Positions 34,303-42,910 of a DNA stretch of 64,000 nt are shown here, one piece after another. How positions within the stretch are numbered: the first letter of the stretch is position 1; each line of letters begins with the position of its first letter. The translations under genes and the position numbers were made by a program. The stretch comes from Collimonas fungivorans (GTDB taxonomy: Bacteria > Pseudomonadota > Gammaproteobacteria > Burkholderiales > Burkholderiaceae_D), in assembly GCF_001584145.1 (NCBI RefSeq), contig NZ_CP013232.1, positions 3,968,001 to 4,032,000 of the forward strand, given 5' to 3'. The notes below the pieces were generated by a model. That model searched no databases and was not told the DNA's origin. It saw nothing but the letters and a program-made list of their open reading frames with translations.

Positions 34303-35025
34303 ATGAAATCGATCCCGCGTTTTGCGTTTGTCCTTGCACTGGCCGCTGCAGCCATGGTTCCCCTGCTCAGCAGCAGCGACAGCATGGCCGCCGACATGAT
34401 CAAGACCGAACGCCAGGTAAACAGTTTCCAGCAGCTGGAAGTAATGGATGCGGTCAACGTGTATCTGACCCAAGGGCCGGCCAAACCGGTGGTGATCGAG
34501 GCCGAGAGCGGCGTCGCCTCGAAGGTCGAGCTGGAGAATAACGGTTCGACGCTGAAGATCTATTTCGGCGGCCATTCGTTTTTCAGCAGCCGCCACAACG
34601 TCAATGTCTATATCACGGCGCCTGACGTCAGCAGCCTGGGCATCTTCGGCTCCGGCGATCTCAAGATCATCGGCAAACTGAGCTCAAAAGACAGCATCAG
34701 GATTTCCATCTCCGGCTCCGGCAATGTCAGCGGCGAATTGAACAGCCCCACTGTCACTGCTTCCATCGCCGGCGCCGGCGACATCAAAGTCAGGGGCAAG
34801 ACCCGCGACCTGAAGGTATCGATTGCCGGCAGCGGCGACTACGACGGCTTTGACCTGATGGCGGAAAACACCAGCGTCTCGATCGTCGGCAGCGGCGACG
34901 CCCACGTCTACGCCAGCAAGAACCTGAGGGTCTCGACCGCCGGTTCCGGCGATGTCACGTATAGCGGCGACCCGGAAGTGCATACCAGTATCATGGGTTC
35001 CGGCGCGGTCAAGAAAAAACGTTGA
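34303..35025 (+). CDS. Exported GIN-domain (DUF2807) beta-solenoid protein
   Basis: Start at MKSIPRFAFVLAL, following AGGAAA. The 240-residue protein has a signal peptide (to SMAAD, ~30), then the DUF2807 fold: FQQLEVMDAVNVYLTQG, and repeated [GA]xGD / GSGD turns (FGSGDLKI, SGSGNVSG, AGAGDIKV, AGSGDYDG, VGSGDAHV, AGSGDVTY, MGSGAVKK) at ~20-residue spacing. Such proteins sit in the periplasm or on the surface and often neighbour regulators of envelope stress. Its place between kinase and regulator genes suggests it is part of the signal pathway or its output. Confidence 0.88.
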   Translation: MKSIPRFAFVLALAAAAMVPLLSSSDSMAADMIKTERQVNSFQQLEVMDAVNVYLTQGPAKPVVIEAESGVASKVELENNGSTLKIYFGGHSFFSSRHNVNVYITAPDVSSLGIFGSGDLKIIGKLSSKDSIRISISGSGNVSGELNSPTVTASIAGAGDIKVRGKTRDLKVSIAGSGDYDGFDLMAENTSVSIVGSGDAHVYASKNLRVSTAGSGDVTYSGDPEVHTSIMGSGAVKKKR

Positions 35026-35045
35026 ACCTATATTAAAATCCGCCT

Positions 35046-35804
35046 ATGCCTACTGCTATCATTGCCGATGACGAACGTCTGATGCGCGACCAGATCCGCC
35101 TGCGCCTGAGCCAGGCCTGGCCGGAACTGAAAATCCTCGGCGAAGCCAAGAACGGCGACGAAGCGATAGAACTGGTCGACCAGCTGGAACCTGACTTCAC
35201 CTTCCTCGACATCCGCATGCCCGGCAAGACCGGTTTGCAGGCAGCGCAGGAAATCGGCGGCAAAAGCCACATCGTATTCATCACCGCCTACGACGAATAC
35301 GCGATTGAAGCGTTCGAACACGGCGCCGTCGACTACATCCTGAAACCGGCCGAGGCAGAGCGCCTGGCCTTGACCGTCACCCGCCTGAAAGCACGCCTGA
35401 GTGCCAGTACCGCACCGACCGACATGAGCTCGATGCTGACCCAGCTGGCCAAGCAGATGGGGATCGCCACCAAACCGGTCTACCTGCAATGGATACAAGC
35501 CAGCATCGGCCAGCAGCTGCGCCTGATCCCGGTGCAGGAAATCCTGTTCTTCCGTTCGGATGAAAAATACACCAGCGTCCAGACCGCCACTTATGAAGCG
35601 CTGATCCGCAAGCCGGTGCGCGACCTGGCGGAAGAACTCGATCCCGACCTGTTCTGGCAGATCCACCGCGCCACCCTGGTCAATGTCAACGCCATCGACG
35701 GCATCACGCGCGACATGCGCGGCCGCCACCAGGTGCTGATCAAGGGACATACTGAAAAACTGGAAGTGAGCCGCAGCTTCATCCATCTGTTCAAGCAGAT
35801 GTGA
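35046..35804 (+). CDS. LytTR-family response regulator
   Basis: The protein has 252 residues. The receiver domain (ADDERLMRDQIRLRL, phospho-acceptor Asp55 in FLDIRMPG, FITAYDEYAIEAFEHGAVDYILKP) is followed by a LytTR DNA-binding domain (LIPVQEILFFRSDEKYTSVQT; EELDPDLFWQIHRATLVNVNAIDGI; VSRSFIHLFKQM). It is the cognate partner of the LytS-like kinase by position and family pairing. Genes likely to be controlled include the small VGKR/IGKR proteins and the GIN protein; that is inference. Confidence 0.95.
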   Translation: MPTAIIADDERLMRDQIRLRLSQAWPELKILGEAKNGDEAIELVDQLEPDFTFLDIRMPGKTGLQAAQEIGGKSHIVFITAYDEYAIEAFEHGAVDYILKPAEAERLALTVTRLKARLSASTAPTDMSSMLTQLAKQMGIATKPVYLQWIQASIGQQLRLIPVQEILFFRSDEKYTSVQTATYEALIRKPVRDLAEELDPDLFWQIHRATLVNVNAIDGITRDMRGRHQVLIKGHTEKLEVSRSFIHLFKQM

Positions 35805-35841
35805 GGCCCTGGCAGCCTGCCGGGCTTAGGATGATCGGCTG

Positions 35842-36537
35842 CTAAGCCAGCAGCGCCTTGACAAAATCCTTCTTGCCGCCCGGCGGCGGTATCTCGAATT
35901 GCAGGGCCGATTCCACGTGGTGCAAGTGATGCTGCATCAGCTGTACCGCCTTTTCCGTATCGCCGGCCTTCGCCGCCTGCAGGAATTCCACATGCTCGTC
36001 GGATGAACAGGCGGCGTCCCGGGTCGACTGGTACAGCATGGTGATCAGCGAACTGCGGCCGGCCAGCTTGGTCAGGACGTCGGTCAAGACCTGGTTGCCC
36101 ACCGTGCGCGCCAGCAGGATGTGGAAATCGCTCAGCAGCCTGGAGCGGACCTGGGGATTTTCCTTGGATAGCGCCTCGCGTTCCTGCTGCAGATGCTGCT
36201 CCAGCAATTCGTAGTCGGCAGCAGTGGCCTTGGCCACGAATTCACGCACCAGCGCCGTTTCGAGCACCCGCCGCACGAAAAATATCTGGCGGGCCTCCTC
36301 TTCGGTCGGCCGGCTCACAAATGCGCCCTTGTCGGGCACCAGGTCGATCAGCTTGTCTTTCGCCAGCATCACCAGCGCCGCCCGGATCTTGGTGCGGCTC
36401 ACGGAATACAGGCGCGCCAGGGCTTCTTCCCGCAATTTGGTGCCGGGCGGCAGGCGCTGCTCGGCAATCGCGGTCGTGATGTCGGCCGCAATATCGTCAG
36501 AACTGTCGGCGCCGGATGGGCTGGAAGACAGGCTCAT
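35842..36537 (-). CDS. GntR/FadR-family regulator of the adjacent amino-acid locus
   Basis: The protein has 231 residues: winged helix (ITTAIAEQRLPPGTKLREEALARLYSVSRTKIRAALVMLAKDKLIDLVPDKGAFVS) and an all-helical FCD domain (RRVLETALVREFVAKATAADYELLEQHLQQE; LLSDFHILLARTVGNQVL; HVEFLQAAKAGDTEKAVQLMQHHLHHVE) with metal-ligand His residues. Its likely target is the TTATTG-TATG-CAATAA palindrome between dctA-like and amidohydrolase genes. It faces the same direction as the carrier gene, 123 bp downstream of it. Confidence 0.9.
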   Translation of the reverse strand: MSLSSSPSGADSSDDIAADITTAIAEQRLPPGTKLREEALARLYSVSRTKIRAALVMLAKDKLIDLVPDKGAFVSRPTEEEARQIFFVRRVLETALVREFVAKATAADYELLEQHLQQEREALSKENPQVRSRLLSDFHILLARTVGNQVLTDVLTKLAGRSSLITMLYQSTRDAACSSDEHVEFLQAAKAGDTEKAVQLMQHHLHHVESALQFEIPPPGGKKDFVKALLA

Positions 36538-36660
36538 GTTATCGATTTCCTTGGAGCGTGGTTCTAAAGATCAAAATTGTACTTGCAAATGCGACGCCTT
36601 CAAAAAATAAGAATCTTGCGCGCCCGGCCGCCAGCGGCGCCGGGCACATCGCTTTCCTGC

Positions 36661-37989
36661 CTACAGCGGCCGGCTTTCGGCGGCGATTTGCAGGTTCGCC
36701 GCCTCAAGTCCGTCCTCTTTGGCGGCCGGACGGGCGCCGTTCAAGACCGCATGCGCGCGTACTTTGTCGATATCTTTTTCCCACACCGCCACCACCACCG
36801 TCGCTACGCAGTTGCCCAGCAGGTTGCCGAGCGCGCGCGCAATGCCCATGAACCAGTCGACCGACAGCACCAGCACCAGGCCCACCACCGGGATCGCCGG
36901 GATGGCGGACAAGGTGGCGGCCAGGATCACAATCGCCGAACCCGGCACGCCATGCGCGCCTTTGGAAGTGATCAGGGCCACCGCCAGGATCGCCAGCAGG
37001 TCGGTAAGCGCCAGCGGCGTGTTGGTCGCTTGGGCGATGAATACGGCAGCCAGGGTCAGGTAGATGGAGAAAGCGTCGAGGTTGAACGAGTAGCCGGTCG
37101 GGATCACCAGGCCTACAGTGGAATCCTTGATGCCCATGTATTCCAGCTTGCGCATGACTTGCGGCAGCACGCTGTCCGATGAGGCAGTAGCCAGCACCAC
37201 CAGCAGTTCGGCGCGCAGGTACTTGATCAGCTTGAAGATGCTGAAACCCGCCAGGCGCAGGATGGTGCCTAGTATCGCAAACACGAACACCACCACCGCG
37301 AAGAAATACAGCAGCACCAGGAAACTCAGCTGTTGCAGGGAACCGACGCCGTATTTGCCGACGGTGAAGGCAATCGCGCCGAACACGCCCAGCGGCGCCA
37401 GCCTGATGATGAACGACATGCACTTGAAAAACGCTTCCGACATGCTGTGCACGACGGTAACGATAGGCGCCGCCTTGTCGCCGATCAGCGACAGGGCCGA
37501 ACCGAAGATGATCGAGAACAGCAGCACCTGTAGTACGTCGCCGGAAGTAAAGGCGCTGACCACGGTATTCGGGATGATTTTCATGACGAAATCGGCGAAG
37601 CTGCTGCCCCTGACCTTGTTGGCGGTTTCCACGTAACTCGACAGCGCATTGGCGTCCAGCGTATCGGGATTGATGTTCATGCCGACGCCGGGATGGAAGA
37701 CGAAAGCCAGCAGCAGGCCCAGCACCAGGGCGACCGTGGTCACCACTTCAAAATAGATCAGCGCCTTGAGCCCGACCCGGCCGACCTTCTTCAACTCGCC
37801 CGCGCCGTAGATGCCTTGCACCACGACACAGAACACAATCATCGGGATGATCATCTTGACCAGCTTGATGAAACCGTCGCCCAGGGGTTTCAGGCTTTCT
37901 CCGAATTTCGGGAACAACACTCCTACTGCGATTCCCATGACAAGTGCTATCAGCACCTGGCCAAACAGTGATTTATAAAAGCGCCGCAC
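36661..37989 (-). CDS. DctA/GltP-family dicarboxylate or amino-acid : cation symporter
   Basis: The protein has 442 residues with eight membrane spans and re-entrant loops. It is close to C4-dicarboxylate carriers (SLFGQVLIALVMGIAVG; ATASSDSVLPQVMRKLE; TSKGAHGVPGSAIVILAATL). The usual NLDGT-type motif reads YSFNLDAFSIYLT, with Gly-Thr replaced by Ala-Phe near the binding site. The substrate may therefore be bulkier than succinate. It is divergent from an amidohydrolase and a HAL-family lyase, so it may import their substrate or product. A promoter overlapping a palindrome lies upstream. Confidence 0.9.
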   Translation of the reverse strand: MRRFYKSLFGQVLIALVMGIAVGVLFPKFGESLKPLGDGFIKLVKMIIPMIVFCVVVQGIYGAGELKKVGRVGLKALIYFEVVTTVALVLGLLLAFVFHPGVGMNINPDTLDANALSSYVETANKVRGSSFADFVMKIIPNTVVSAFTSGDVLQVLLFSIIFGSALSLIGDKAAPIVTVVHSMSEAFFKCMSFIIRLAPLGVFGAIAFTVGKYGVGSLQQLSFLVLLYFFAVVVFVFAILGTILRLAGFSIFKLIKYLRAELLVVLATASSDSVLPQVMRKLEYMGIKDSTVGLVIPTGYSFNLDAFSIYLTLAAVFIAQATNTPLALTDLLAILAVALITSKGAHGVPGSAIVILAATLSAIPAIPVVGLVLVLSVDWFMGIARALGNLLGNCVATVVVAVWEKDIDKVRAHAVLNGARPAAKEDGLEAANLQIAAESRPL

Positions 37990-38080
37990 GTTCGTCTCCT
38001 GATTGTTTTGTTTGGTTTATACCAATTTATAGATCTGGATGCGCTTCGATCCGAGCCGGCAAAAGCAGCGCCCCGGATTC

Positions 38081-38112
38081 AATATAATGCATTCACTTAT
38101 TGTATGCAATAA
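38081..38112 (-). promoter_or_regulatory. Promoter of the dctA-like gene overlapped by a palindromic operator
   Basis: On the minus strand, TTGCAT (38104-38109), 17-bp spacer, TATATT (38081-38086). The 16-bp palindrome TTATTG-TATG-CAATAA (38097-38112) covers the -35 box. The ATTG-N4-CAAT core is typical of FadR-type GntR operators, and the divergent amidohydrolase gene starts 67 bp away. Confidence 0.6.
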
Positions 38113-38178
38113 TTGAATTCAAGAGTATTATCCAAAAAAACCAAGAAAAACCCGTAAATCGACAGTAAGGAGACATAC

Positions 38179-39426
38179 ATGCATTGCAATACGGAAACCC
38201 AGGCTGCCGGCGGCGAACAGATCATGCGCTGGGCAGACGAGCTGGCGCAATTCAGCGAAGCGCCCGGCATGCTGACCCGCACCTACCTGACCAGCGCCCA
38301 CCACGGCGCGGCGGCACGGCTGGCTGAATGGATGTGCGCAGCCGGCATGAGCGTGCGGCGCGACATGGCCGGCAATGTCATCGGCCGCTACGAAGGCTTG
38401 ACCCCGGATGCACCCGCGCTGCTGACCGGCTCGCATTTCGATACGGTGCGCAACGGCGGCAAATACGACGGCAACCTCGGCATCTTGCTGCCGATCGCCT
38501 GCGTGCAGCAATGGCATGCCGCCGGCAAGCGCTTCCCGTTCGCCATCGAAGTGATCGGCTTTGCCGAAGAAGAAGGCGTGCGCTTCAAAGCCACCCTGCT
38601 CGGCAGCCGCGCCGCCGCCGGCACCTTCGACCTGGCGGTGCTGGATAACCTGGACGACACCGGGCAAAGCATGCGCGACGTCATGGCCGCTTCCGGCTTT
38701 CACGCTGCCGGCCTGGGCAAGGCAGCTTATGTGCCGGAAACCGTGCTGGCGTTTGTCGAAGTGCATATCGAGCAAGGGCCGGTGCTGCTCAACCAGCAGT
38801 TGCCGCTGGGCGTGGTGACCGCCATCTCCGGCGCTTCGCGCTTCATGGTGGAGATCGAAGGCCTGGCCGGCCATGCCGGCACCGTGCCGATGGACATGCG
38901 GCGCGACGCCGCCATGGCGGCAGCGGAAATCGGCCTGTATATCGAACAGCGCTGCCACGGCACGCGCGGGCTGGTGGGTACGGTCGGCCAGTTCAACGTG
39001 CCGAACGGCGCCGCCAACGTGGTGCCCGGCAAGGCAGTGTTCTCGATCGACATTCGGGCCGAACAGGATGAGACACGGCAAGCTGCGGTGGCCGATGTGC
39101 TGGCCAGGATCGAACAGATCGGCCAGCGCCGCAATGTCGCGGTCCGCAACCGCAAGACCCACGAAGCATCCAGCGTGCCCTGCGCGCCGTGGCTGCAACA
39201 GCAGCTGGCGGCCGCGATTGAAAGCAGCGGATTGACAGCCAGGCGCCTGCCGTCCGGCGCCGGCCACGACGCCATGGCGATGGCCGCCATCACCGATGTG
39301 GCGATGCTGTTCGTGCGCTGCGGCAACGGCGGCATCAGCCATCACCCTGACGAAATCATGACGGCCGGCGACGCCGCCCTCGCCGCCCTGGCGTTCAGCC
39401 GTTTTGTCGAAAATTTTAAACGCTAA
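38179..39426 (+). CDS. M20-family allantoate/N-carbamoyl amino-acid amidohydrolase
   Basis: Start at ATG 38179 after AAGGAGA. The 415-residue protein has the Zn-dependent hydrolase layout: LLTGSHFDTVRNGGKYDGNLGIL (metal-ligand His and Asp), GFAEEEGVRFKATLLGSRA (catalytic and ligand Glu), VEVHIEQGPVL, GLAGHAGTVPMDMRRDA (dimer-interface substrate residues) and LPSGAGHDAMAM. Family members remove carbamoyl, ureido or formimino groups. Next to a HAL-like lyase it could act on an N-formimino or N-carbamoyl amino acid. It is 31 bp upstream of the lyase gene. Confidence 0.9.
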   Translation: MHCNTETQAAGGEQIMRWADELAQFSEAPGMLTRTYLTSAHHGAAARLAEWMCAAGMSVRRDMAGNVIGRYEGLTPDAPALLTGSHFDTVRNGGKYDGNLGILLPIACVQQWHAAGKRFPFAIEVIGFAEEEGVRFKATLLGSRAAAGTFDLAVLDNLDDTGQSMRDVMAASGFHAAGLGKAAYVPETVLAFVEVHIEQGPVLLNQQLPLGVVTAISGASRFMVEIEGLAGHAGTVPMDMRRDAAMAAAEIGLYIEQRCHGTRGLVGTVGQFNVPNGAANVVPGKAVFSIDIRAEQDETRQAAVADVLARIEQIGQRRNVAVRNRKTHEASSVPCAPWLQQQLAAAIESSGLTARRLPSGAGHDAMAMAAITDVAMLFVRCGNGGISHHPDEIMTAGDAALAALAFSRFVENFKR

Positions 39427-39457
39427 TCTACAACGCTAATCTACTTTGGACTTGAAC

Positions 39458-41089
39458 ATGACTACTACCACCATCACCATCGACGGCTTCAACCTGACCG
39501 CGCAGCAAGTGGTCGACGTCGCCCGCGCACCGCACCTGCCGGTCACGCTGGCCGACTCTTCCCGCGCCGCCCTGAAAGAAAGCCGCGACTACATCGAAGC
39601 GACCTGGATGCACGACGAAGCGCCGATGATGTACAGCTTCAACACCGGCGTCGGCCTGCTGAAAGACACCCGCATCAAGGTCGAACACATCGAGCTGTTC
39701 CAGACGCAATTGATCAAGGCCCACTGCGCCGGCATCGGTGAACCGTTCTCGGAAGAAGTCAGCCGTGCCACCATGCTGTTGCGCGCCAATGCCTTCGCCA
39801 GCAACTATTCGGCGCCGCGGGTGGAAGTGGTGGATCGCCTGCTGGCTTTCCTGAACGCCGGCATCCATCCGATCATGCCGCAGAAGGGCTCGGTCGGCGC
39901 TTCCGGGGATTTGGCGCCACTGTCCTACCTGGCGGCGGCGATTGCCGGTTTCGACGAAGCCGAAGTGATGTATCAGGGCCAGCGCATGCGCGCGCCAGAG
40001 GCGATCACCAAGTCCGGCGTCGGCCCGGTCAAGTTCGACCTCAAAGCCAAGGATGCCTCGGCCCTGATCAACGGCTGCACCGCTTCGCTGGCAGTAGCGG
40101 TACTGGTGGCCCACGACGCCCGCAACCTGCTGAGCGATGCTTGTTTATCGCTGGGCCTGACGCTGGAAGCGATGCGCGCCGAAATGGCGGCGTTCGACCA
40201 CCGCATCCAGCAAGCGCGTCCGCACGCCGGCCAGATCAAGACCGCCGCCATCATCCGCAAGCTCTTGTCCGGTTCGACCCGCACCACGCATGAAGCGCGC
40301 GCCGTGCAGTTTCCGGAAGAGCTGCGCCGCACCGATATCCCTTACACCGCCCGTATCCAGGACGTCTATTCGCTGCGCTGCTCGCCGCAAGTCTACGGTC
40401 CGGTATTCGATGCCCTTGACTATATCGATAACATTGTCGACAAGGAAATCAACTCCGCCACCGACAACCCGCTGATTTTCGATAAAGAAGGCGGTGGCTT
40501 CGAAATCATCTCCGGCGGCAATTTCCACGGCCAGTACCTGGCGCAGGCGATGGACTTGCTGGCCATGGCGATCACCGATCTCGGCAGCATCTGCGAACGC
40601 CGGGTCGCGCGCCTGATCGATCCGACCTTGTCGTGGGGTTTGCCGCGCAACCTGATGAGCGGCGTGCGCGGCGTCAATACCGGTTATCCGGTGGTGCAAT
40701 GTTCGCTCAGTTCGCTGGTGATGGAAAACCGCACCCTGTGCATGCCGGGCAGCGTCGACAGCATCCCGGCCAAGGGCAACAGCGAAGACCATGTCTCGAA
40801 CTCGACCTGGTGCGCGCGCAAGGCGGCGACGGTGGTGGCGAACACGCAATACATCATCGGCGTCGAGATGCTGCTGGCGGCGCAGGCCCTGACCATGACG
40901 GAAGATCTGCTGCCTGGTTTCGTGCTGGGCAAAGGCACGCAAGCGGCTTACCAGGAAATCCGCCGCCAGATCCCGGCCTGCCTGGAAGGCGACCGCTGGT
41001 TCCACAACGATATCGCGGTAGCGCAGTCGTTTGTGGTGAGCGGGTCGGTGCGTAATGCGGTGATCGAAAAGATCGGCAAGTTTGCCTGA
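39458..41089 (+). CDS. HAL/PAL-family aromatic amino-acid ammonia-lyase (histidine ammonia-lyase-like)
   Basis: Start at ATG 39458. The 543-residue protein has the MIO-forming Ala148-Ser149-Gly150 in GSVGASGDLAPLS. Tyr59 (MYSFNTGVGLL) is at the catalytic tyrosine position, and QLIKAHCAGIG keeps a His at the selectivity position, as in histidine lyases. The usual YGINTGFG is altered to YSFNTGVG, so the protein is a divergent branch, and substrate (His or another aromatic amino acid) is open. No urocanase (hutU) is adjacent, unlike a standard hut operon. It follows the amidohydrolase and probably shares its transcript. Confidence 0.88.
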   Translation: MTTTTITIDGFNLTAQQVVDVARAPHLPVTLADSSRAALKESRDYIEATWMHDEAPMMYSFNTGVGLLKDTRIKVEHIELFQTQLIKAHCAGIGEPFSEEVSRATMLLRANAFASNYSAPRVEVVDRLLAFLNAGIHPIMPQKGSVGASGDLAPLSYLAAAIAGFDEAEVMYQGQRMRAPEAITKSGVGPVKFDLKAKDASALINGCTASLAVAVLVAHDARNLLSDACLSLGLTLEAMRAEMAAFDHRIQQARPHAGQIKTAAIIRKLLSGSTRTTHEARAVQFPEELRRTDIPYTARIQDVYSLRCSPQVYGPVFDALDYIDNIVDKEINSATDNPLIFDKEGGGFEIISGGNFHGQYLAQAMDLLAMAITDLGSICERRVARLIDPTLSWGLPRNLMSGVRGVNTGYPVVQCSLSSLVMENRTLCMPGSVDSIPAKGNSEDHVSNSTWCARKAATVVANTQYIIGVEMLLAAQALTMTEDLLPGFVLGKGTQAAYQEIRRQIPACLEGDRWFHNDIAVAQSFVVSGSVRNAVIEKIGKFA

Positions 41090-41104
41090 GAAGATGGCTA
41101 GTGG

Positions 41105-41692
41105 CTAGCGCGTAGCCGTGGGACGTGCCGTATCGCGCACTGTATCGTTTTTCTGCTCTGCCGAAAGCGCCACCAGGCGCTGCAGCAGCGACTGGCCGTA
41201 CAGCCAGTCGCCCAGGTTGGATTCGGCGTTGATATGTCCCAGCGCACCGGCATCGATATATTCCGCGCCCCAGACCTTGGCCCAATGGCGCGCGCGCCGG
41301 CTTTCCATCCACGGATCGTTCAGGCTGCCGACCACGATCGCCGGCACCGGCAGGCGGCCGCTGACGGCGGCGCTGACATCGAATTTGTCGGGATCGGCCG
41401 GCGCCACCAGCAACGCGCCGGCCAGGTTCGGGACCTGGTTCAAGGCGCCGTGCACCGTGGTCAGGCAGCCGAAGCTGTGCGCAATCGCCAGCGTCGGCTG
41501 TTCCGACTTCCGCAGCTGCTGGCGCAGTCGCTCCGACCAGACCTCCAGCACCGGCGCATCCCAGCGCGCCTGTTCCACCCGCTCAAAGCTGGGATAGAGC
41601 CGCTGCCAGCGCGATTGCCAATGCTGCGGGCTGCTGTTGTACAGCCCCGGCACCACCAGCACGCGGAACGATGACAGCGCAGCCATGACCAT
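41105..41692 (-). CDS. RBBP9/YdeN-type serine hydrolase
   Basis: Start at ATG 41692, 2 bp after the stop of the EAL-like gene, with GGAGGA as ribosome site inside that gene's end; the much longer open frame upstream is its shadow. The 195-residue protein has VLVVPGLYNSSPQHWQSRW, IAHSFGCLTT (nucleophile Ser in GxSxG-like HSFG), LNDPWM (Asp) and GALGHINAESNLGDW (His). It is a small esterase-like hydrolase of unknown substrate. It is the last gene of the sulfonate operon. Confidence 0.88.
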   Translation of the reverse strand: MVMAALSSFRVLVVPGLYNSSPQHWQSRWQRLYPSFERVEQARWDAPVLEVWSERLRQQLRKSEQPTLAIAHSFGCLTTVHGALNQVPNLAGALLVAPADPDKFDVSAAVSGRLPVPAIVVGSLNDPWMESRRARHWAKVWGAEYIDAGALGHINAESNLGDWLYGQSLLQRLVALSAEQKNDTVRDTARPTATR

Positions 41693-41694
41693 GA

Positions 41695-42594
41695 TCAATT
41701 TCCTCCAGTATCGAGTTCCGCTGTAGAACGACCGTCTTGCAGCGGCGCAGGCGCGGCAAATGCATGCAACGCCGCCTGCGGCAAGTCCCACAGGAAACCC
41801 TGGCCATGCAAGGGCAGCGCGGCGATCCTTGCCAGCTGCTGCAGCACTTCCAGGTCGCGCGCCTTTTCCAGCCGCTTGAAAATCACCTGGATCCCGCGCC
41901 TGGCGCAGTCTTCCAGCAAACGCGTGGTCTGCTCGTCGTGCGTGACGCCGCGCGCATCGATCTTGATCACGTCCGGCCGCACCCGTTCCAGCAGGCTCGC
42001 GGCTTGCGCCACATCGTCCGCATTCACCGCCAGCCGGAAATGATTGCGCCGGTAATTGTCCAGCACATAGTTTAGCAGCCAGCCTTGGTTTTCGGTGATG
42101 GTCGGCAGCTGCAGCACGATCCGCTCGTGCGGCAGGCCGAGCAAGGTCAGGATGCGCCGGAACGCCATGCCGTGGTTGCTGTCGACCGCCGCCAGCAAGC
42201 GCGCATGCACGCTCAGGTAGAGATCGCCTGCCACCGCCTCGGCCTGGCGGTAGAAATTGATCGAATGCAGCATGCGGCACAGGCGGTCAAGTTCGATGGA
42301 TTCATCGTCGCTGGCCGCATGGTCCAGCAGTTTCCACAGGTACAGGCCGTTGTCGTTGGCCGAATAGCTGTGGGCAAAACCTTCATGGCCGATGATGGCG
42401 CCCTTGCCCGTCCCCGTCTCGATCCGGCGCAGAGGCTGGAATACGCTGGTCAGCGTAGTGTTGAAATAACGCCCCTGGGCGCGCCCGTCGTCGTCCAGCC
42501 AGACCCGGCAATCGCTGCGGCTGGGATCCGGACTTGCGTCATCCCTGGCGCCGTTCAAACGGGCCAGGTATTGCTCCAGGGCGGGAAAGGACAT
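41695..42594 (-). CDS. Degenerate EAL-domain protein in the sulfonate operon
   Basis: Start at ATG 42594 with GAGGT upstream, giving MSFPALEQYL. The 300-residue protein has an EAL-like fold (YFNTTLTSVFQPLRRIET; DLYLSVHARLLAAVD; RIVLQLPTITENQ; VRPDVIKIDARGV; FKRLEKARDLEVLQQL; GQGFLWDLP). The signature EAL is EGF, and the metal-binding DDF element is replaced (NADDVAQAA), so c-di-GMP hydrolysis is unlikely. It may bind c-di-GMP or a partner protein and link sulfur supply to signalling. It is followed at 2 bp by a hydrolase gene. Confidence 0.8.
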   Translation of the reverse strand: MSFPALEQYLARLNGARDDASPDPSRSDCRVWLDDDGRAQGRYFNTTLTSVFQPLRRIETGTGKGAIIGHEGFAHSYSANDNGLYLWKLLDHAASDDESIELDRLCRMLHSINFYRQAEAVAGDLYLSVHARLLAAVDSNHGMAFRRILTLLGLPHERIVLQLPTITENQGWLLNYVLDNYRRNHFRLAVNADDVAQAASLLERVRPDVIKIDARGVTHDEQTTRLLEDCARRGIQVIFKRLEKARDLEVLQQLARIAALPLHGQGFLWDLPQAALHAFAAPAPLQDGRSTAELDTGGN

Positions 42595-42634
42595 GGGCTT
42601 ACCTCGATGTGGTAGATACAAAGAAGGAAAGCGC

Positions 42635-42850
42635 TCAGATCTTGGCGATCGATACTTCGGTAGCCTTGACCAGCGCCACCACTTCGGTGCCGATCACCAG
42701 GCCCAGGTCCTTGACCGAACGGGTGGTGATCACTGAAGTGACGATGCCGGCCGGCGTTTCGACGTCGACTTCAGACACCACCGTGCCTTCGATGATGGCC
42801 TTGATCTTGCCCTTGAACTGGTTACGTACATTGATGGCTTGGATAGTCAT
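42635..42850 (-). CDS. Molbindin-like TOBE protein (Mop), copy 2
   Basis: 71 residues forming a single TOBE/Mop domain: MTIQAINVRNQFKGKIKAI, DVETPAGIVTSVITTRSVKDLGL, GTEVVALVKATEVSIAKI. Molbindins store or buffer molybdate (some tungstate) as hexamers. It is very similar to the neighbouring copy at 42911, so they arose by tandem duplication. Finding molbindins in a sulfonate operon suggests handling of an oxyanion related to sulfate, or protection from molybdate taken up by the sulfate system; that is inference. Confidence 0.92.
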   Translation of the reverse strand: MTIQAINVRNQFKGKIKAIIEGTVVSEVDVETPAGIVTSVITTRSVKDLGLVIGTEVVALVKATEVSIAKI

Positions 42851-42910
42851 GATATTTTCCTGGATGAATACGATTTAGATGCGATAGAACGAGATTCGCC
42901 GAGTGCAGAA

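Noticed and set aside
38179..41089. Standard histidine-utilisation (hut) operon
   Set aside because: Only a HAL-like gene is present; urocanase, imidazolonepropionase and HutC are missing.
41693..42280. Long N-terminal extension of the RBBP9-like hydrolase
   Set aside because: It lies in another frame of the EAL-like gene; a good ribosome site supports the start at 41692.
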